Notes: a model not told the origin generated them from the letters alone. A stretch of DNA of 32,780 nt from an uncultured Lachnospiraceae bacterium (GCA_902788645.1 CADAKW010000013.1:13003-45782); one strand, 5' to 3'; counted from the first letter of the stretch, positions 9,229-16,711 are shown. Numbers and translations: made by a program.

Positions 9229-9258
9229 AGTATAGCACACTCCTTATATTATAAGCAA
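9229..9258 (-). promoter_or_regulatory. Promoter of the polysaccharide export operon
   Basis: On the minus strand TTGCTT (9253-9258) and TATACT (9229-9234) are separated by 18 nt. TG one base upstream of the -10 makes it an extended -10 promoter. Start of transcription would fall near 9222, about 35 nt before the permease ATG. Confidence 0.65.
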
Positions 9259-9294
9259 CTCCTATTTCCTCGCAAACCCTGTTAAAAACTGACA

Positions 9295-9347
9295 ATCGCG
9301 AAAGCTATCACCTCGCATTATAAATGCAGAATAACAGTTTTCGCGAT
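9295..9347 (-). other. Long stem-loop after truA, possible terminator
   Basis: ATCGCGAAA (9295-9303) is the reverse complement of TTTCGCGAT (9339-9347). Inner bases continue the pairing with G-U pairs and end in a GCATT/AATGC hairpin. It begins about 15 nt after the truA stop. A run of five T follows on the minus strand, but 6-7 nt away, so it is an imperfect intrinsic terminator. It may instead be a regulatory or protein-binding palindrome ahead of the export promoter. Confidence 0.5.
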
Positions 9348-9361
9348 ATTTATCATTTATA

Positions 9362-10189
9362 TTAATCATATTTAATCTCTACCAGTCTGAGCCCCCTGGC
9401 CGGTGCCGTCGGTCCCGCCTTTGCCCGGTCACAGGCAGCAATGATCCCCTCGACCTCCTCCGGACGGATGTGTCCTCTGCCAACTTCAACCAGAGTCCCG
9501 GCAATGATCCGCACCATATTGTAGAGAAAGCCGTTTCCCCGGACCCGGATGGTGAGAAGGCGTTCCGGTGACTGTTGTGACTGAACGCCTCTTCCGGCTT
9601 CTGTCAACGGCTGCTCCAGCACCTCCAGACTATAGATGGTCCGCACCGTGGTCTGCACCTGTGCGCCCGCCGCACAAAAGGAAGCAAAATCATGCTCCCC
9701 CAGAAATGCCCGGCATGCCCGCCGCATGGCATCCAGATCCAGATCTCCATACAGAAAATACGCTGTGTTGCGGTATGCGGGTAACGGAAAAGTACGATTT
9801 AATATGTCGTATTCGTAGGTCTTTTGGCAGTCACAATGTCTCGGATGAAAGTCATCGTCCACCTGTACGGAGGACTGGATCACAATGTCCTCCGGCAGCC
9901 GCTGATTCAATGCATAGGAAAACTTCTCCGCCGGAATACGGGAAGCTGTGTCAAACACAGCCACATTGCCTAAGGCGTGGACACCCGCATCCGTGCGGCT
10001 GGCTCCGGTCACCTGAACCTCTTCTCCGGTAAGCTGTGTTAAGACACGATTTAACTCCCCTTCTATGGTTCTTGCATTGGGCTGTACCTGCCAGCCATGA
10101 TAACCGGTCCCATCATAAGCAACCCGCAGAAGGATCCTGCGGGTTGTGTGCGGCTTTGATGTCATTTTGTCTGAACCCCCTGACGCCAT
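9362..10189 (-). CDS. truA: tRNA pseudouridine(38-40) synthase TruA
   Basis: 275 residues. It converts U38, U39 and U40 of tRNA anticodon arms to pseudouridine. The catalytic motif RTDAGVHA places the nucleophile at D67. YDGTGYHGWQ (25-34) is the usual N-terminal signature, and GNGFLYNMVRIIAGTLVEVG lies near the C-terminus. The length is slightly above the usual 245-265 because of an N-terminal addition and an insert around 210-222. AGGAGG 9 nt upstream supports ATG 10189; an ATG eight codons later lacks this site. It follows ecfT by 61 nt, the usual clostridial order. In many relatives rplM-rpsI come next, but here the polysaccharide locus does. Confidence 0.96.
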   Translation of the reverse strand: MASGGSDKMTSKPHTTRRILLRVAYDGTGYHGWQVQPNARTIEGELNRVLTQLTGEEVQVTGASRTDAGVHALGNVAVFDTASRIPAEKFSYALNQRLPEDIVIQSSVQVDDDFHPRHCDCQKTYEYDILNRTFPLPAYRNTAYFLYGDLDLDAMRRACRAFLGEHDFASFCAAGAQVQTTVRTIYSLEVLEQPLTEAGRGVQSQQSPERLLTIRVRGNGFLYNMVRIIAGTLVEVGRGHIRPEEVEGIIAACDRAKAGPTAPARGLRLVEIKYD

Positions 10190-10250
10190 TTAATTCATCC
10201 TCCTCTTATACTACGGATCTTCTAAGCTGCTGATAAATCATTTTTTTATC

Positions 10251-11057
10251 CTAAATCGCCACAGTTCTCGTCACCACAATAAGCAGCACCAGATAAACCA
10301 CCAGCACGCCATAGCCTTTATAATCTCTGCTATGATATTTCAGAGGCTTCATCTTCGTTCTGCCGGCACCGCCGTTATAACAGCGGGCATCCATAGCATA
10401 TGCCAGCTCATTGGCACGCCTTGTGGCAGACACAAACAACGGCACCAGAAGAGGGATCATATTGCGAAGCCGGTGCATGAGATTTCCTGATTCGAAATCA
10501 GCACCTCTGGACATCTGCGCTTTCATGATCTTGTCCGTCTCCTCCAGCAGGATCGGTATAAATCGCAGGGCAATGCTCATCATCATTGCCACCTCATGAA
10601 CCGGTGCCCCGAAACGCTTGAAGGGACCCAGTAAATACTCCATGGCATCCGTCAGCTGATTTGGCGTGGTGGTCAATGTCAGCAGCGAGGATCCTATGAT
10701 CAGCAGGATCAGACGAAGTGCCATAAAGATACATTTATAGATACCCTCTTTGGTAAGATTTAATATACCAAACCGCCATATGGTTTCTCCCGGTGTCCAA
10801 AGCAGATTTAACGCCGCCGTGAATACCAGCAGGAACAGGATTGGTTTCAATCCTTTGATCACATAGCGGAATGGGACTTTGGACAGCTTCAATACCAGCA
10901 CAAAAAAGAGTCCTGCCACAAGAAAACCGATCACATACCGAAAGCAAAACAGGGAAATGAGATAAACAAGCACACCCACAACCTTGAGCCTGGGATCCAG
11001 CTTATGGATCAGGGATTCTCCCTGATAATACTGACCTATGGTGATGTCTCTGATCAT
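10251..11057 (-). CDS. ecfT: ECF transporter transmembrane component EcfT
   Basis: 268 residues with several hydrophobic helices and a long cytoplasmic coupling region. The two Arg-containing coupling motifs that bind the ATPases are SRGAD (183-187) and ARCY (224-227); the second has Cys where Gly is usual. EcfT couples ATP hydrolysis by EcfA1/EcfA2 to interchangeable substrate-binding S components for vitamins or metals. No S component is encoded here, as expected for a group II module shared by scattered S genes. Its ATG overlaps the ecfA2 stop by 4 bp (ATGA), which implies translational coupling. Confidence 0.95.
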   Translation of the reverse strand: MIRDITIGQYYQGESLIHKLDPRLKVVGVLVYLISLFCFRYVIGFLVAGLFFVLVLKLSKVPFRYVIKGLKPILFLLVFTAALNLLWTPGETIWRFGILNLTKEGIYKCIFMALRLILLIIGSSLLTLTTTPNQLTDAMEYLLGPFKRFGAPVHEVAMMMSIALRFIPILLEETDKIMKAQMSRGADFESGNLMHRLRNMIPLLVPLFVSATRRANELAYAMDARCYNGGAGRTKMKPLKYHSRDYKGYGVLVVYLVLLIVVTRTVAI

Positions 11058-11908
11058 GACTGCCTCCTCAAATAATCTGCAATGTTTTGTGCTGCCTGCT
11101 CCGGTGTGATCCCATTGGTATCGACGTCCATTCCTCTGTCCCGCAGTTCATATAGTATATTGGCAGACTGCGGCACATCCAGGCCGATCTCCCGAAGCTC
11201 CTTGCGATACCGGAATACCTTTTCCGGGGCTCCGTCCAACACAAGCTCTCCCTGATTCATCACAAGGATCCGCTCCGCATAACGTGCCACATCATCCATA
11301 CTATGAGAAACTAATATTACCGATATATTGTTTTCCCGGTGAAGCCTCTGTAGCAGCTCCAATATCTCTGTCCTTCCCGCCGGATCCAGTCCTGCTGTTG
11401 GCTCGTCCAGGATCAGCACCTCCGGCTGCATGGCAAGGACACCGGCGATCGCCACACGTCTTTTCTGGCCGCCGGAGAGGGCAAAGGGTGCCACATCCAG
11501 CAGCTCGTCACTGATCCCTACCTGTTTTAAGGCATCAAAGGAACGCTTCTCAACCTCCAGATTCGTCAGTCCAAGATTGCGTGGACCAAATTCCACATCC
11601 TTGATCACGGAAACCTCAAACAGCTGATGCTCCGGATACTGAAAGACAAGGCCCGCCTTCCGGCGAAGCTCCTTTTTGGAGAAGCCTTCTGCCTGAATAT
11701 CCTGGCCGTTATAAAGTATCTGCCCGGAGGACGGCTTCTCCAGCCCGTTTAAGAGCTGTGTCAGGGTGGACTTTCCGGAGCCTGTATGACCGACGATCCC
11801 TACAAATTCATTGTCATGAAGGGTCAGATTTATATTTTTTAAAGCCCATTTTTCCTGTCCGGAGCTCTCTCCGTAAATGTAATTCACATTTTCCAGCTGA
11901 ATCGACAT
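11054..11908 (-). CDS. ecfA2: ECF transporter ATPase EcfA2
   Basis: 284 residues from ATG 11908, chosen because AAGGTG lies 7 nt upstream; the ATG two codons earlier is too close to that site. It has Walker A GHTGSGKST, signature LSGGQKRRVAIAG and Walker B VLILDEPTAGLDP, the standard ABC ATPase set. EcfA2 pairs with EcfA1 to power the ECF vitamin/metal importer. It starts 14 nt after ecfA1 and overlaps ecfT by 4 bp. The C-terminal region past the ATPase core matches the usual EcfA extension used for dimer contact. Confidence 0.95.
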   Translation of the reverse strand: MSIQLENVNYIYGESSGQEKWALKNINLTLHDNEFVGIVGHTGSGKSTLTQLLNGLEKPSSGQILYNGQDIQAEGFSKKELRRKAGLVFQYPEHQLFEVSVIKDVEFGPRNLGLTNLEVEKRSFDALKQVGISDELLDVAPFALSGGQKRRVAIAGVLAMQPEVLILDEPTAGLDPAGRTEILELLQRLHRENNISVILVSHSMDDVARYAERILVMNQGELVLDGAPEKVFRYRKELREIGLDVPQSANILYELRDRGMDVDTNGITPEQAAQNIADYLRRQS

Positions 11909-11922
11909 GTTCATTCACCTTT

Positions 11923-12786
11923 CTATCGTTGAATCCACAAATTTTCCACTGCATCTACAAGCTCTTCCTGATCCAGAATGTCCTCCGGCAGAGGGATTCC
12001 CTGATCTCTGAGCAGCATAGCAACCTTTACCGCCTCCGGCACGGCCAGCCGATGCTCCTCCAGCTCATGACTTCTGGCAAAGATCTCCCGTGGTGAGCCT
12101 TCCATCACAACCTTGCCGCTGTCCATCACGTAAACATGGTCGGCCCCCGTGACCTCTTCCATATAATGGGTGATCACGATCACAGTAATCTTTTCCTCCC
12201 GGTTGATCCGGCTGATGGTATCAATGACCGCTTTTCTTCCGCCCGGATCCAGCATGGCCGTTGACTCATCGAGAATAATGCACTTAGGCTTCATAGCAAG
12301 AATACCGGCAATGGCTACTCTCTGCTTCTGTCCTCCGGAAAGTTTATTGGGAGAGTTTTTGCGATAGGCATACATCCCGACATTCTTCAGGGCATCTTCC
12401 ATCCGCTGCCATATCTCAGCAGTGGGAACGCCGATATTCTCCGGACCAAATCCCACATCCTCTTCCACTACATTGGATATGATCTGATTGTCCGGATTCT
12501 GAAATACCATCCCCACGGTCTTGCGTATGTCCAGATCCTTTGTATGATCCCCGCACTCCATACCACCTACATATAAGGTGCCCTCCGTAGGAGTTAAAAG
12601 AGCATTTAAGTGTTTGGCAAATGTAGATTTACCGGATCCATTTGCCCCCAGCACGGCAATAAAATCCCCCTCCTCGACCTGAAGGGACACTCCGTCCAAA
12701 GCTCTGTTGATCCCGGTAACATTTCCCTCTTCATCCCTCTGGGAATACTCATGTACTAAATCCTTTGCATCTATGATCGGCTGCAT
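11923..12786 (-). CDS. ecfA1: ECF transporter ATPase EcfA1
   Basis: 287 residues. Walker A GANGSGKST is at 47-55; signature LSGGQKQRVAIAG and Walker B CIILDESTAMLDP follow. The Ser in place of Pro after the catalytic Glu (DEST) is typical of EcfA1 and helps tell it from EcfA2. Together with EcfA2 and EcfT it forms the energising module of an ECF importer. It is first in the ecfA1-ecfA2-ecfT-truA run, placed directly after rplQ as in most Clostridia and Bacilli. A hairpin terminator lies between rplQ and this gene, and no clear promoter is seen in the 67-nt gap, so expression may rely on read-through. Confidence 0.95.
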   Translation of the reverse strand: MQPIIDAKDLVHEYSQRDEEGNVTGINRALDGVSLQVEEGDFIAVLGANGSGKSTFAKHLNALLTPTEGTLYVGGMECGDHTKDLDIRKTVGMVFQNPDNQIISNVVEEDVGFGPENIGVPTAEIWQRMEDALKNVGMYAYRKNSPNKLSGGQKQRVAIAGILAMKPKCIILDESTAMLDPGGRKAVIDTISRINREEKITVIVITHYMEEVTGADHVYVMDSGKVVMEGSPREIFARSHELEEHRLAVPEAVKVAMLLRDQGIPLPEDILDQEELVDAVENLWIQR

Positions 12787-12802
12787 CTTCTCACCTTTCT
12801 AC

Positions 12803-12832
12803 GATAAAAGGCGTGCACATATCATGCACGCC
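12803..12832 (-). terminator. Intrinsic terminator after rplQ
   Basis: GGCGTGCA and TGCACGCC (12810-12832) form an 8-bp GC-rich stem with a 7-nt loop, followed on the minus strand by TTTTATC. The T-tract is short, so partial read-through into ecfA1 is likely. It lies 21 nt after the rplQ stop. Confidence 0.75.
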
Positions 12833-12853
12833 CTCTGTTTTTCAAAGATTCAA

Positions 12854-13396
12854 TTATACCAGCTCGATGAGTACCTGCATAGCAGCATCTCCCTTACGCT
12901 GACCAATCTTCACGATACGAGTGTAACCACCATTGCCGTTACGCTCAGCATACTTTGGTCCCAGCTCATCCAGTACGATGTTGGAAACATCAACTGTCTT
13001 GGTACCGTTCTTACGGCCCTGAGCATCTGCAGGAACCTCTGTGATCTTGTACAGAGTCTTCTGCATCTGACGTCTGGCGTGAAGTCTGGAAGGCTGATCC
13101 TTCTTGATCTCCTTCTCAACATTGTCATAAACAGTTACTTTCTTACCGTCTACAACTTCTTTCACTCTCTTACCATCTTTATCCTTACGTGCTACCTTAG
13201 CAGTAACAGTTACGGTATCGAAGTTATTGCACTCCTTGATTCCCAGTGCAATGATTCCTTCTGCAATCTTGCGAATTTCCTTTGCCTTAGCCTCTGTAGT
13301 AATAATCTTTCCGTAGTAAAGCAGATCTGTTACCTGATTACGAAGCAACGCTTTTCTCTGGCTGGAAGTTCTTCCAAGTTTTCTATAGCCTGCCAT
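12854..13396 (-). CDS. rplQ: 50S ribosomal protein L17
   Basis: 180 residues, against about 113-127 in most bacteria. The N-terminus (YRKLGRTSSQRKALLRNQ) and C-terminus (NGGYTRIVKIGQRKGDAAMQVLIELV, in two conserved blocks) are standard L17. The extra length is an acidic/basic insert at about residues 52-103 and a second around 116-140. The protein lies near the exit tunnel of the 50S subunit. Enlarged L17 is known in Lachnospiraceae-type genomes, so I treat this as a lineage trait and not a fusion. ATG 13396 has GGAGG 7-8 nt upstream. It starts 11 nt after rpoA and is the last gene of the alpha operon. Confidence 0.96.
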   Translation of the reverse strand: MAGYRKLGRTSSQRKALLRNQVTDLLYYGKIITTEAKAKEIRKIAEGIIALGIKECNNFDTVTVTAKVARKDKDGKRVKEVVDGKKVTVYDNVEKEIKKDQPSRLHARRQMQKTLYKITEVPADAQGRKNGTKTVDVSNIVLDELGPKYAERNGNGGYTRIVKIGQRKGDAAMQVLIELV

Positions 13397-13407
13397 TTGC
13401 TTACCTC

Positions 13408-14370
13408 CTAATTATCCTCTCCTAAATTCAGAGAAAGACCTAATTCATTTAACTTTGCTAAAACCTCGTCCAATGACTTACGTCCAAGGTTTCTTACTTT
13501 CATCATGTCCTCTGATGTACGGTTACACAGTTCCTCAACTGTATTGATGCCTGCTCTCTTCAAGCAGTTGTATGAACGAACGGAAAGCTCCAGTTCGTCG
13601 ATGTTCATCTCGAGAACTTTCTCCTTGTCATCTTCCTCAGATGGTGCAATGATCACTGCCTTCTTTGCATTCTCTGAAAGGTTGATGAATGAGTTCAAAT
13701 GAACGCTGAGCACCTTTGCTGCCAGACTGACAGCATCGCTTGGCTCGATCGTTCCGTTTGTGAATATCTCAAGTGTCAGCTTATCATAATCTGTAATCTG
13801 ACCAACACGAGTATTTTCAATCTGAATATTTACTCTCTCTACCGGAGTGAAGATAGAGTCAATGGCGATAACATTGATCGGCAGGTCATCTCTCTTGTTC
13901 TTGTCGGAGCTGACATAACCACGTCCATTGACAATCGTCATCTCGATGTAGAGCTTGCAGTCAGGACCACCGCTAAGTGTAGCGATCACCTGATCAGGGT
14001 TCACGATCTCAATGTCGGAATCCACCTGAATATCTGCTGCTGTAACTACGCCTTCGCCGGAAGCCTCGATATATGCTGTCTTAACTTCATCGGAGTCGCT
14101 GTTGTTTTTGATTGCTAAACTCTTGATGTTCATGATGATCTCTGTAACATCTTCCTTTACTCCAGGAATGGAGCTGAACTCATGAACGACGCCATCAATC
14201 TTAATATGACTAACAGCTGTACCCGGCAATGATGAAAGCATAATTCTTCTGAGAGAATTACCCAAAGTCGTACCGTATCCTCTTTCCAGAGGTTCTACAA
14301 CAAAACGTCCATATTTCTTATCTTCTGAAATCTCAACAATCTCAATATTTGGTTCTTTAAAATCAAGCAC
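13408..14370 (-). CDS. rpoA: DNA-directed RNA polymerase subunit alpha
   Basis: 320 residues with both domains. The N-terminal assembly domain has [20 protein letters not shown] (about 27-46), the dimerisation and beta-contact region. An acidic linker (SEEDDKEK) leads to the C-terminal domain with [11 protein letters not shown], the helix-hairpin-helix part that touches UP elements and activators. Translation starts at GTG 14370, eight nt after GGAGG; no ATG fits better. It lies between rpsD and rplQ, the classical alpha operon position. Nothing is missing. Confidence 0.98.
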   Translation of the reverse strand: MLDFKEPNIEIVEISEDKKYGRFVVEPLERGYGTTLGNSLRRIMLSSLPGTAVSHIKIDGVVHEFSSIPGVKEDVTEIIMNIKSLAIKNNSDSDEVKTAYIEASGEGVVTAADIQVDSDIEIVNPDQVIATLSGGPDCKLYIEMTIVNGRGYVSSDKNKRDDLPINVIAIDSIFTPVERVNIQIENTRVGQITDYDKLTLEIFTNGTIEPSDAVSLAAKVLSVHLNSFINLSENAKKAVIIAPSEEDDKEKVLEMNIDELELSVRSYNCLKRAGINTVEELCNRTSEDMMKVRNLGRKSLDEVLAKLNELGLSLNLGEDN

Positions 14371-14415
14371 TCCAGGACCCTCCTTTTGGGTTTATGCTCA
14401 CATGCTATCCGGTTA

Positions 14416-15009
14416 TTACTTAGAATATAACTCGACGATAAGCACTTCATTTACAGGAACATCAATCTGCTCTCTTGTAGGAATATCCTTAACCGTACCA
14501 GTCAGAGTCTCATGATCAGCCTCAAGCCAATCAGGGATCAGTCTGCCCTCGGTTGTCTCCAGAACATCTTTGTATCTCTGGTATCCCTTAACCTTTTCCT
14601 TGATCTCGATCTTGTCACCCGGCTTAACTGTGTAAGATGGGATGTTTACGCACTTTCCATTTACAAGTACATGCTTGTGACCAACGATCTGACGAGCTTC
14701 TTTTCTGGTACGTCCATATCCCATACGGAATACTACGTTGTCCAGTCTCAGCTCAAGGAGAATCATAAGGTTCTCACCGGTTGTACCGTATTTTAACTTC
14801 TGTGCCTTTGCAAAATTGTTGCGGAATGGTTTCTCAAGCACACCGTAGATGAATTTTGCTTTCTGCTTCTCTTTTAACTGTAATGCATACTCACTTGGCT
14901 TTCTGCCAGCGCGAACATTTCTCTTAGACTTTTTATCAAGTCCCATGTATGCAGGCTCAATACCAAGAGCTCTACATCTCTTCAGTACAGGCGTCATATC
15001 TCTTGCCAT
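14416..15009 (-). CDS. rpsD: 30S ribosomal protein S4
   Basis: 197 residues. It has an S4 RNA-binding domain (LDNVVFRMGYGRTRKEARQ, in the middle) and the HKHVLVNGKCVNIPSY stretch. Only one Cys is present near the N-terminus, so this is the zinc-free form of S4. S4 nucleates 16S rRNA folding and acts in many bacteria as feedback regulator of its own operon. Its place inside the alpha operon, between rpsK and rpoA, follows the clostridial and proteobacterial pattern and differs from Bacillus subtilis, where rpsD is elsewhere. GGAGG at 8 nt supports ATG 15009. Confidence 0.98.
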   Translation of the reverse strand: MARDMTPVLKRCRALGIEPAYMGLDKKSKRNVRAGRKPSEYALQLKEKQKAKFIYGVLEKPFRNNFAKAQKLKYGTTGENLMILLELRLDNVVFRMGYGRTRKEARQIVGHKHVLVNGKCVNIPSYTVKPGDKIEIKEKVKGYQRYKDVLETTEGRLIPDWLEADHETLTGTVKDIPTREQIDVPVNEVLIVELYSK

Positions 15010-15040
15010 TTCTATATCCTCCTAATCTGGTAATCATTGA

Positions 15041-15436
15041 TTAAACACGACGACGCTTCGGTGGGCGGCATCCATTATGTGGTACAGGTGTTACGTCTCT
15101 GATGCTTGTTACATCGATACCGCATGCCTGCAGTGCACGAATTGCTGCCTCACGGCCTGAACCAGGTCCCTTAACCATAACGTCAACAGATGTCAAACCA
15201 TGTGGCAGAGCTGCTTTTGCTGCTGTCTCTGCAGCCATCTGAGCTGCATATGGAGTTGACTTCTTGGATCCTCTGAATCCTAATCCGCCTGCGCTTGCCC
15301 AGGAAATAGCATTTCCTTCTGAATCTGTAAGCGTAACGATTGTATTATTAAAGGAAGACTGAATGTGTGCCTGTCCATGTCCGACATTCTTCTTGACACG
15401 CTTCTTTGTTGCCTTCTTTGTTGCTACTTTAGCCAT
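15041..15436 (-). CDS. rpsK: 30S ribosomal protein S11
   Basis: 131 residues from ATG 15436 (GGAGG 8 nt upstream). A Lys-rich N-terminus ([14 protein letters not shown]) precedes the conserved [17 protein letters not shown] block. [13 protein letters not shown] and the C-terminal [18 protein letters not shown] tail complete the family pattern. S11 forms part of the 30S platform near the mRNA exit and the anti-Shine-Dalgarno helix. It starts 54 nt after rpsM and ends 31 nt before rpsD. Confidence 0.98.
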   Translation of the reverse strand: MAKVATKKATKKRVKKNVGHGQAHIQSSFNNTIVTLTDSEGNAISWASAGGLGFRGSKKSTPYAAQMAAETAAKAALPHGLTSVDVMVKGPGSGREAAIRALQACGIDVTSIRDVTPVPHNGCRPPKRRRV

Positions 15437-15490
15437 TATCAAACCCTCCTAGTTAGATTTTGGTAGAGTGTCTAACTGTTCCTACCTAAA

Positions 15491-15859
15491 TTACTTTTTC
15501 TTATTAGCGACAGTACGCTTAGGACCCTTACGAGTTCTGGCATTTGTCTTTGTCTTCTGTCCACGAACCGGCAGACCCTTTCTATGACGAATACCTCTGT
15601 AACATCCGATTTCCTGTAATCTCTTGATGTTCATAGCGATCTCTCTACGAAGATCACCCTCTACTGTCTGTGTCTCATCGATGACATCACGGATACGGGA
15701 TACTTCCTCGTCCGTAAGATCCTTGACACGAGTGTCAGGATTGACATTAGCTGCTGCCAAAATACGCTTAGAGCTGGCAAGTCCGATACCATAAATATAG
15801 GTAAGACCGATCTCTACACGTTTCTCTCTTGGTAAATCTACACCACTAATACGAGCCAT
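15491..15859 (-). CDS. rpsM: 30S ribosomal protein S13
   Basis: 122 residues. [26 protein letters not shown] marks the N-terminus in two joined conserved blocks, and [14 protein letters not shown] plus the basic tail [19 protein letters not shown] match the family. S13 contacts the tRNA and the 50S subunit in the 30S head. GGAGG lies 12 nt before ATG 15859, a rather long spacing. It is first of the rpsM-rpsK-rpsD-rpoA-rplQ group and is preceded by an unusually long 449-bp gap after rpmJ. Confidence 0.98.
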   Translation of the reverse strand: MARISGVDLPREKRVEIGLTYIYGIGLASSKRILAAANVNPDTRVKDLTDEEVSRIRDVIDETQTVEGDLRREIAMNIKRLQEIGCYRGIRHRKGLPVRGQKTKTNARTRKGPKRTVANKKK

Positions 15860-16308
15860 GTGTACTTTACACCTCCGTTAATTTTCTGTTTTACTATAGT
15901 TTCGTGGCAGATAAGTCTGCCGGTCACACAGGAATAACTCCCGTGCTTTCAATGATTTCGATGAGGGAATAGATAGTTCCTTCATCTTCAGCCGCTTTAA
16001 ATTGTAATCCCACTGCATAGACATTTTTCTCTATGACAGCACTATTGCTGTCCCTCGGGATCGCCTGCGAATTGACGATCGATCTACGCCGCAGTCATCA
16101 TCTGCCGTGGCAGGACCATCCAACAATGAAAATGACACATCGTACGGATGAGACGGGTAATCAGTCCGTCTACAATGTCACAGTGCGTATGCCTTTGCTG
16201 ACATTCGCCAATGCTAAGGCACGAAATAAACGCACCATAATTACAGAAAGCAAGTTCTATCTTAACAACAGAAAAGCCAAAGTATCTGCTTTGGTTTCTG
16301 TTCTCTAA
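15860..16308 (-). other. Unexplained 449-bp interval between rpmJ and rpsM
   Basis: Related genomes usually have a much shorter spacer here. I find no convincing gene. The minus strand has short open stretches in different frames broken by stops; one, ending in VYAVGLQFKAAEDEG...GVIPV with its stop near 15925, looks coding-like but has no start or ribosome site. A 91-codon plus-strand frame (16033-16308) also lacks a ribosome site. Structured elements are present: a hairpin at 16267-16302 after rpmJ (7 + 6 bp) and a perfect 7-bp stem with a 4-nt loop at 16035-16052. A GGCAGA/TCTGCC hairpin lies about 40 nt before rpsM. It may be a long leader of the alpha operon or the remains of a lost gene. 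Confidence 0.5.
16240..16268 (-). promoter_or_regulatory. Candidate promoter for the rpsM group
   Basis: On the minus strand TTGTTA (16263-16268) and TGTAAT (16240-16245) are 17 nt apart. If used, transcription would start near 16233 and give an rpsM leader of about 375 nt. It overlaps the hairpin after rpmJ, and the match is moderate. Confidence 0.3.
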
Positions 16309-16422
16309 TTAGCCCTGTCTCTGTTTGTGTCTAGGATTCTCACAGATTACTCTGATACGACCCTTTCTCTTGATGACCTTACATTTTTCGCAAATCGGTT
16401 TTACTGAAGATCTAACTTTCAC
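16309..16422 (-). CDS. rpmJ: 50S ribosomal protein L36
   Basis: A 37-residue protein starting at GTG 16422 with AGGAGG 8 nt upstream. The zinc ligands are C11, C14, C27 and H32 (CEKC...CENPRH), so this is the zinc-binding form. L36 organises rRNA around helices of the 50S subunit. It normally follows infA directly; here 346 bp separate them, filled by a terminator, an inverted-repeat element and a fresh promoter. It is the first gene of its own transcript. Confidence 0.95.
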   Translation of the reverse strand: MKVRSSVKPICEKCKVIKRKGRIRVICENPRHKQRQG

Positions 16423-16456
16423 AGCAATAACCTCCTTTCAGAAAAGTCCATTAACC

Positions 16457-16485
16457 ACTATATCACAATTTTTGTGCCAATGCAA
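16457..16485 (-). promoter_or_regulatory. Promoter for rpmJ and the downstream alpha operon
   Basis: On the minus strand TTGCAT (16480-16485) and TATAGT (16457-16462) are 17 nt apart, with TGA before the -10 giving an extended -10. Transcription would begin near 16450, leaving a leader of only about 28 nt before rpmJ. The inverted-repeat element ends 27 bp upstream of the -35, so the promoter itself is intact. Confidence 0.65.
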
Positions 16486-16505
16486 GTACAAGTTTTATTT
16501 TTTGT

Positions 16506-16711
16506 AAAAAACGTTACTATTCACAGCAGCTTTCCACTGGAAAGACCTGCATAAGCGAGCTTATGCAAGGTATTTTCTGTAGAAAGCTGCGTGTAAGCTG
16601 TCACTGCCCACAACCTCAGCCAGTGGACGTGCGAAGCACGGACTCTAGCCGCCGGTTTTGCGGCGGGCTGTGGTCTGCGGGCAGTGACGGCTGTGAATAG
16701 TAACAAAAAAC
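16506..16711. repeat. 7-bp direct repeats flanking the inverted-repeat element (possible target-site duplication)
   Basis: The plus-strand sequence AAAAAAC occurs at 16506-16512 and again at 16705-16711, directly abutting the two ends of the element at 16513-16704. On the minus strand this is GTTTTTT, the T-tract end of the infA terminator. Removing one copy plus the element would leave a normal terminator tail. Low complexity of the repeat means chance cannot be excluded. Confidence 0.6.
16513..16704. mobile_element. MITE-like palindromic element between infA and rpmJ
   Basis: A 192-bp element with perfect 15-bp terminal inverted repeats: GTTACTATTCACAGC at 16513-16527 and its reverse complement at 16690-16704. 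Inside are two large hairpin arms. One is bounded by GCAGCTTTC/GAAAGCTGC and contains TGCATAAG/CTTATGCA with a CGAG loop. The other is bounded by GTCACTGCCC/GGGCAGTGAC and contains CGTGC/GCACG and a GC-rich GCCG/CGGC hairpin. No transposase is encoded; a 61-codon frame inside is a by-product. The flanks carry a 7-bp direct repeat. Together these fit a non-autonomous mobile element moved by a transposase elsewhere. A structured RNA gene or DNA-binding site is the alternative. Family and copy number cannot be told from this window. Confidence 0.75.

Noticed and set aside
16033-16308. A 91-codon plus-strand reading frame in the rpmJ-rpsM gap
   Set aside because: No ribosome binding site before its ATG, no recognisable family, opposite to all real genes, and its end abuts rpmJ. 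Kept only as part of the unexplained gap.
16521-16706. A 61-codon minus-strand frame inside the inverted-repeat element
   Set aside because: It begins and ends within the palindromic element, is Arg/Ala-rich because of the repeats and has no ribosome site.
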